Of a stretch of DNA of 64,000 nt, positions 63,152 through 64,000 are shown one piece after another. The first letter of the stretch is position 1. Each line of letters opens with the position of its first letter. The position numbers and the translations under genes are program-made. Source of the DNA: Pseudomonadota bacterium (GTDB lineage Bacteria; Pseudomonadota; Alphaproteobacteria; Rhodospirillales; Magnetospirillaceae); NCBI GenBank assembly GCA_021847015.1, contig JAJZVW010000010.1:1-64000 (forward strand), given 5' to 3'. A model generated the notes under the pieces. It was not told the DNA's origin, made no database searches, and saw only the letters and a program-made list of their open reading frames with translations.

Positions 63152-64000
63152 ATGCGGCTTCTTGCGGGCTTCGTTCTGGCGCTGTCGCTGAGCGTCGCGG
63201 CCGGCGCCCGCTGCGAGGAGGCCGTACCCTACCGGGCCGAACTGTCGGGGGTCGAGGGCACGGATCTGGCCGAGAGCATCGAAGCGGCGTCACAGCTGAT
63301 ATCGTTGCAGGACCGGCCGCCGGCGAGCGTGGTCGCGCTGAAGCGGCGGGCGGACGACGATCATGCGCGCATCGTCGAAGCGCTGCGCTCGGAAGGCTAT
63401 TACGAGGGCGACGCTTCCATCACCATGGACGACACGCGGCGTCCGGTGCCGGTGCATATCCACGTGGACCCAGGGCCCGAATTCCGCCTTGCCCGGTACG
63501 ACGTGGCGTTCCATGCCCCTAAGGGGCAACCGGCCCCCGAACCGGTTCCTCTCGACATGCTTGGGGTGGAATTGGGCGAGCCGGCCCGCGCCGGGACGGT
63601 GTTGCAGGCGCAAGACAAGCTGCTCCAGGCGTTGGCGCAGCAGGGCTATCCGCTGGCGAAGGTCGCCGACCGCCAGGCCGTCGTGGACCATGCCGACAAG
63701 GAGATGAGGGTCACGGTCACCGTGGACAGCGGCCCGCTCGCGCATTTCGGGACGGTGACCATCGAGGGGCTCCACCAGGTCAGCGAATCCTGGGTGCGCA
63801 ACCGCATCCCCTGGCGCACCGGCGACCGCTTCAGCCTCGCCGCCATGGACCGCTTGCGCAAGCGATTGGTGGACAGCCGGCTGTTCTCTTCGGTCCGCCT
63901 TTCGACCGGCACCCAAGTGAACGCCAATGGCGAATTGCCGATCACCGTGGCCCTCACCGAGGGCAAGAAGCGGTCGGTGGGCGGGGGGGGCAACTGGTCC
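63152..64000 (+). CDS. tamA: TamA/BamA-family outer-membrane protein, N-terminal part
   Basis: At least 283 residues, running off the window in frame. Signal peptide MRLLAGFVLALSLSVAAGARC, then POTRA-like repeats (ARIVEALRSEGYYEGDASITMD..., KLLQALAQQGYPLAKVADRQAV..., FGTVTIEGLHQVSESWVRNRI...) typical of TamA, which with TamB inserts proteins or moves lipids in the outer membrane. The beta-barrel begins near the edge (GGGGNW). ATG 63152 follows GGGCGAGGGCGCG. Whether tamB follows cannot be seen. Confidence 0.85.
   Translation, partial: MRLLAGFVLALSLSVAAGARCEEAVPYRAELSGVEGTDLAESIEAASQLISLQDRPPASVVALKRRADDDHARIVEALRSEGYYEGDASITMDDTRRPVPVHIHVDPGPEFRLARYDVAFHAPKGQPAPEPVPLDMLGVELGEPARAGTVLQAQDKLLQALAQQGYPLAKVADRQAVVDHADKEMRVTVTVDSGPLAHFGTVTIEGLHQVSESWVRNRIPWRTGDRFSLAAMDRLRKRLVDSRLFSSVRLSTGTQVNANGELPITVALTEGKKRSVGGGGNWS

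Overview
The window is GC-rich (a clear G/C bias at third codon positions) and reads as chromosomal DNA of an alphaproteobacterium, most likely a Rhodospirillales/Magnetospirillum-like organism. Supporting signs are an RNase E with a large S1-domain insert and Lys/Arg-rich tail, a HIG1-family twin-membrane protein, ChbG/HpnK and GH17-GT2 envelope genes, and the bioFHCDA/bioB arrangement. About 66 protein genes are supported. No rRNA, tRNA or CRISPR array was seen.

Layout. (1) 0-3.4 kb: glmU, a small CxxxCC-type (YkgJ) protein, a HIG1 protein and a second YkgJ protein. (2) 3.5-13.0 kb: a dissimilatory sulfur module. aprA and aprB (APS reductase) lie on the minus strand. They are divergent from sat, qmoA, qmoB, hdrC and hdrB on the plus strand. 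Together these make a sulfite <-> APS <-> sulfate branch with its electron-transfer complex. The usual membrane subunit QmoC is replaced by soluble HdrC and HdrB homologues. Nothing in the window (no dsr, sox or shdr genes) fixes the direction of sulfur flow. (3) 13.2-22.6 kb: an orphan NarL-type regulator, rne, amiC, mrcA and prfB, with a 144-bp transposon-like element flanked by a 9-bp target duplication between amiC and mrcA. (4) 22.6-28.8 kb: small accessory genes (lipoprotein, EamA transporter, atypical SDR, PfkB kinase, orphan fliN, two secreted peptidoglycan-binding-domain proteins). (5) 28.9-34.5 kb: complete late biotin pathway, bioF-bioH-bioC-bioD-bioA in one overlapping operon and bioB divergent. 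(6) 34.6-39.1 kb: two long hairpins, a GNAT/nitrilase-like pair in which the nitrilase lacks its catalytic Cys, a radical SAM protein, an orphan ParA and a site-2 protease. (7) 39.2-43.7 kb: a five-gene group 3b-type NAD(P)-linked [NiFe] hydrogenase operon. (8) 43.7-50.4 kb: REP-like repeats, an MFS transporter, a ChbG/HpnK deacetylase, an AT-richer island with a TIR-domain gene and degenerate short repeats, pabB and pabC. (9) 50.4-55.1 kb: hypA-hypB-hypF(short)-hypC-hypD-hypE, the maturation operon for the hydrogenase. (10) 55.1-64 kb: a GH17-GT2 glucan synthase, a TetR/AhpD-like pair with an obvious operator, tex, a periplasmic binding protein and the start of a TamA-like outer-membrane gene that runs off the window.

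The two main energy modules may work together: APS reductase/Qmo-Hdr handles sulfur-linked electrons and the group 3b hydrogenase exchanges electrons between H2 and NAD(P)H. Several group 3b enzymes also reduce sulfur or polysulfide. This link is inference from co-location only. The least explained parts are the Qmo-HdrCB hybrid, the TIR island, the Cys-less nitrilase homologue and the palindromic elements.
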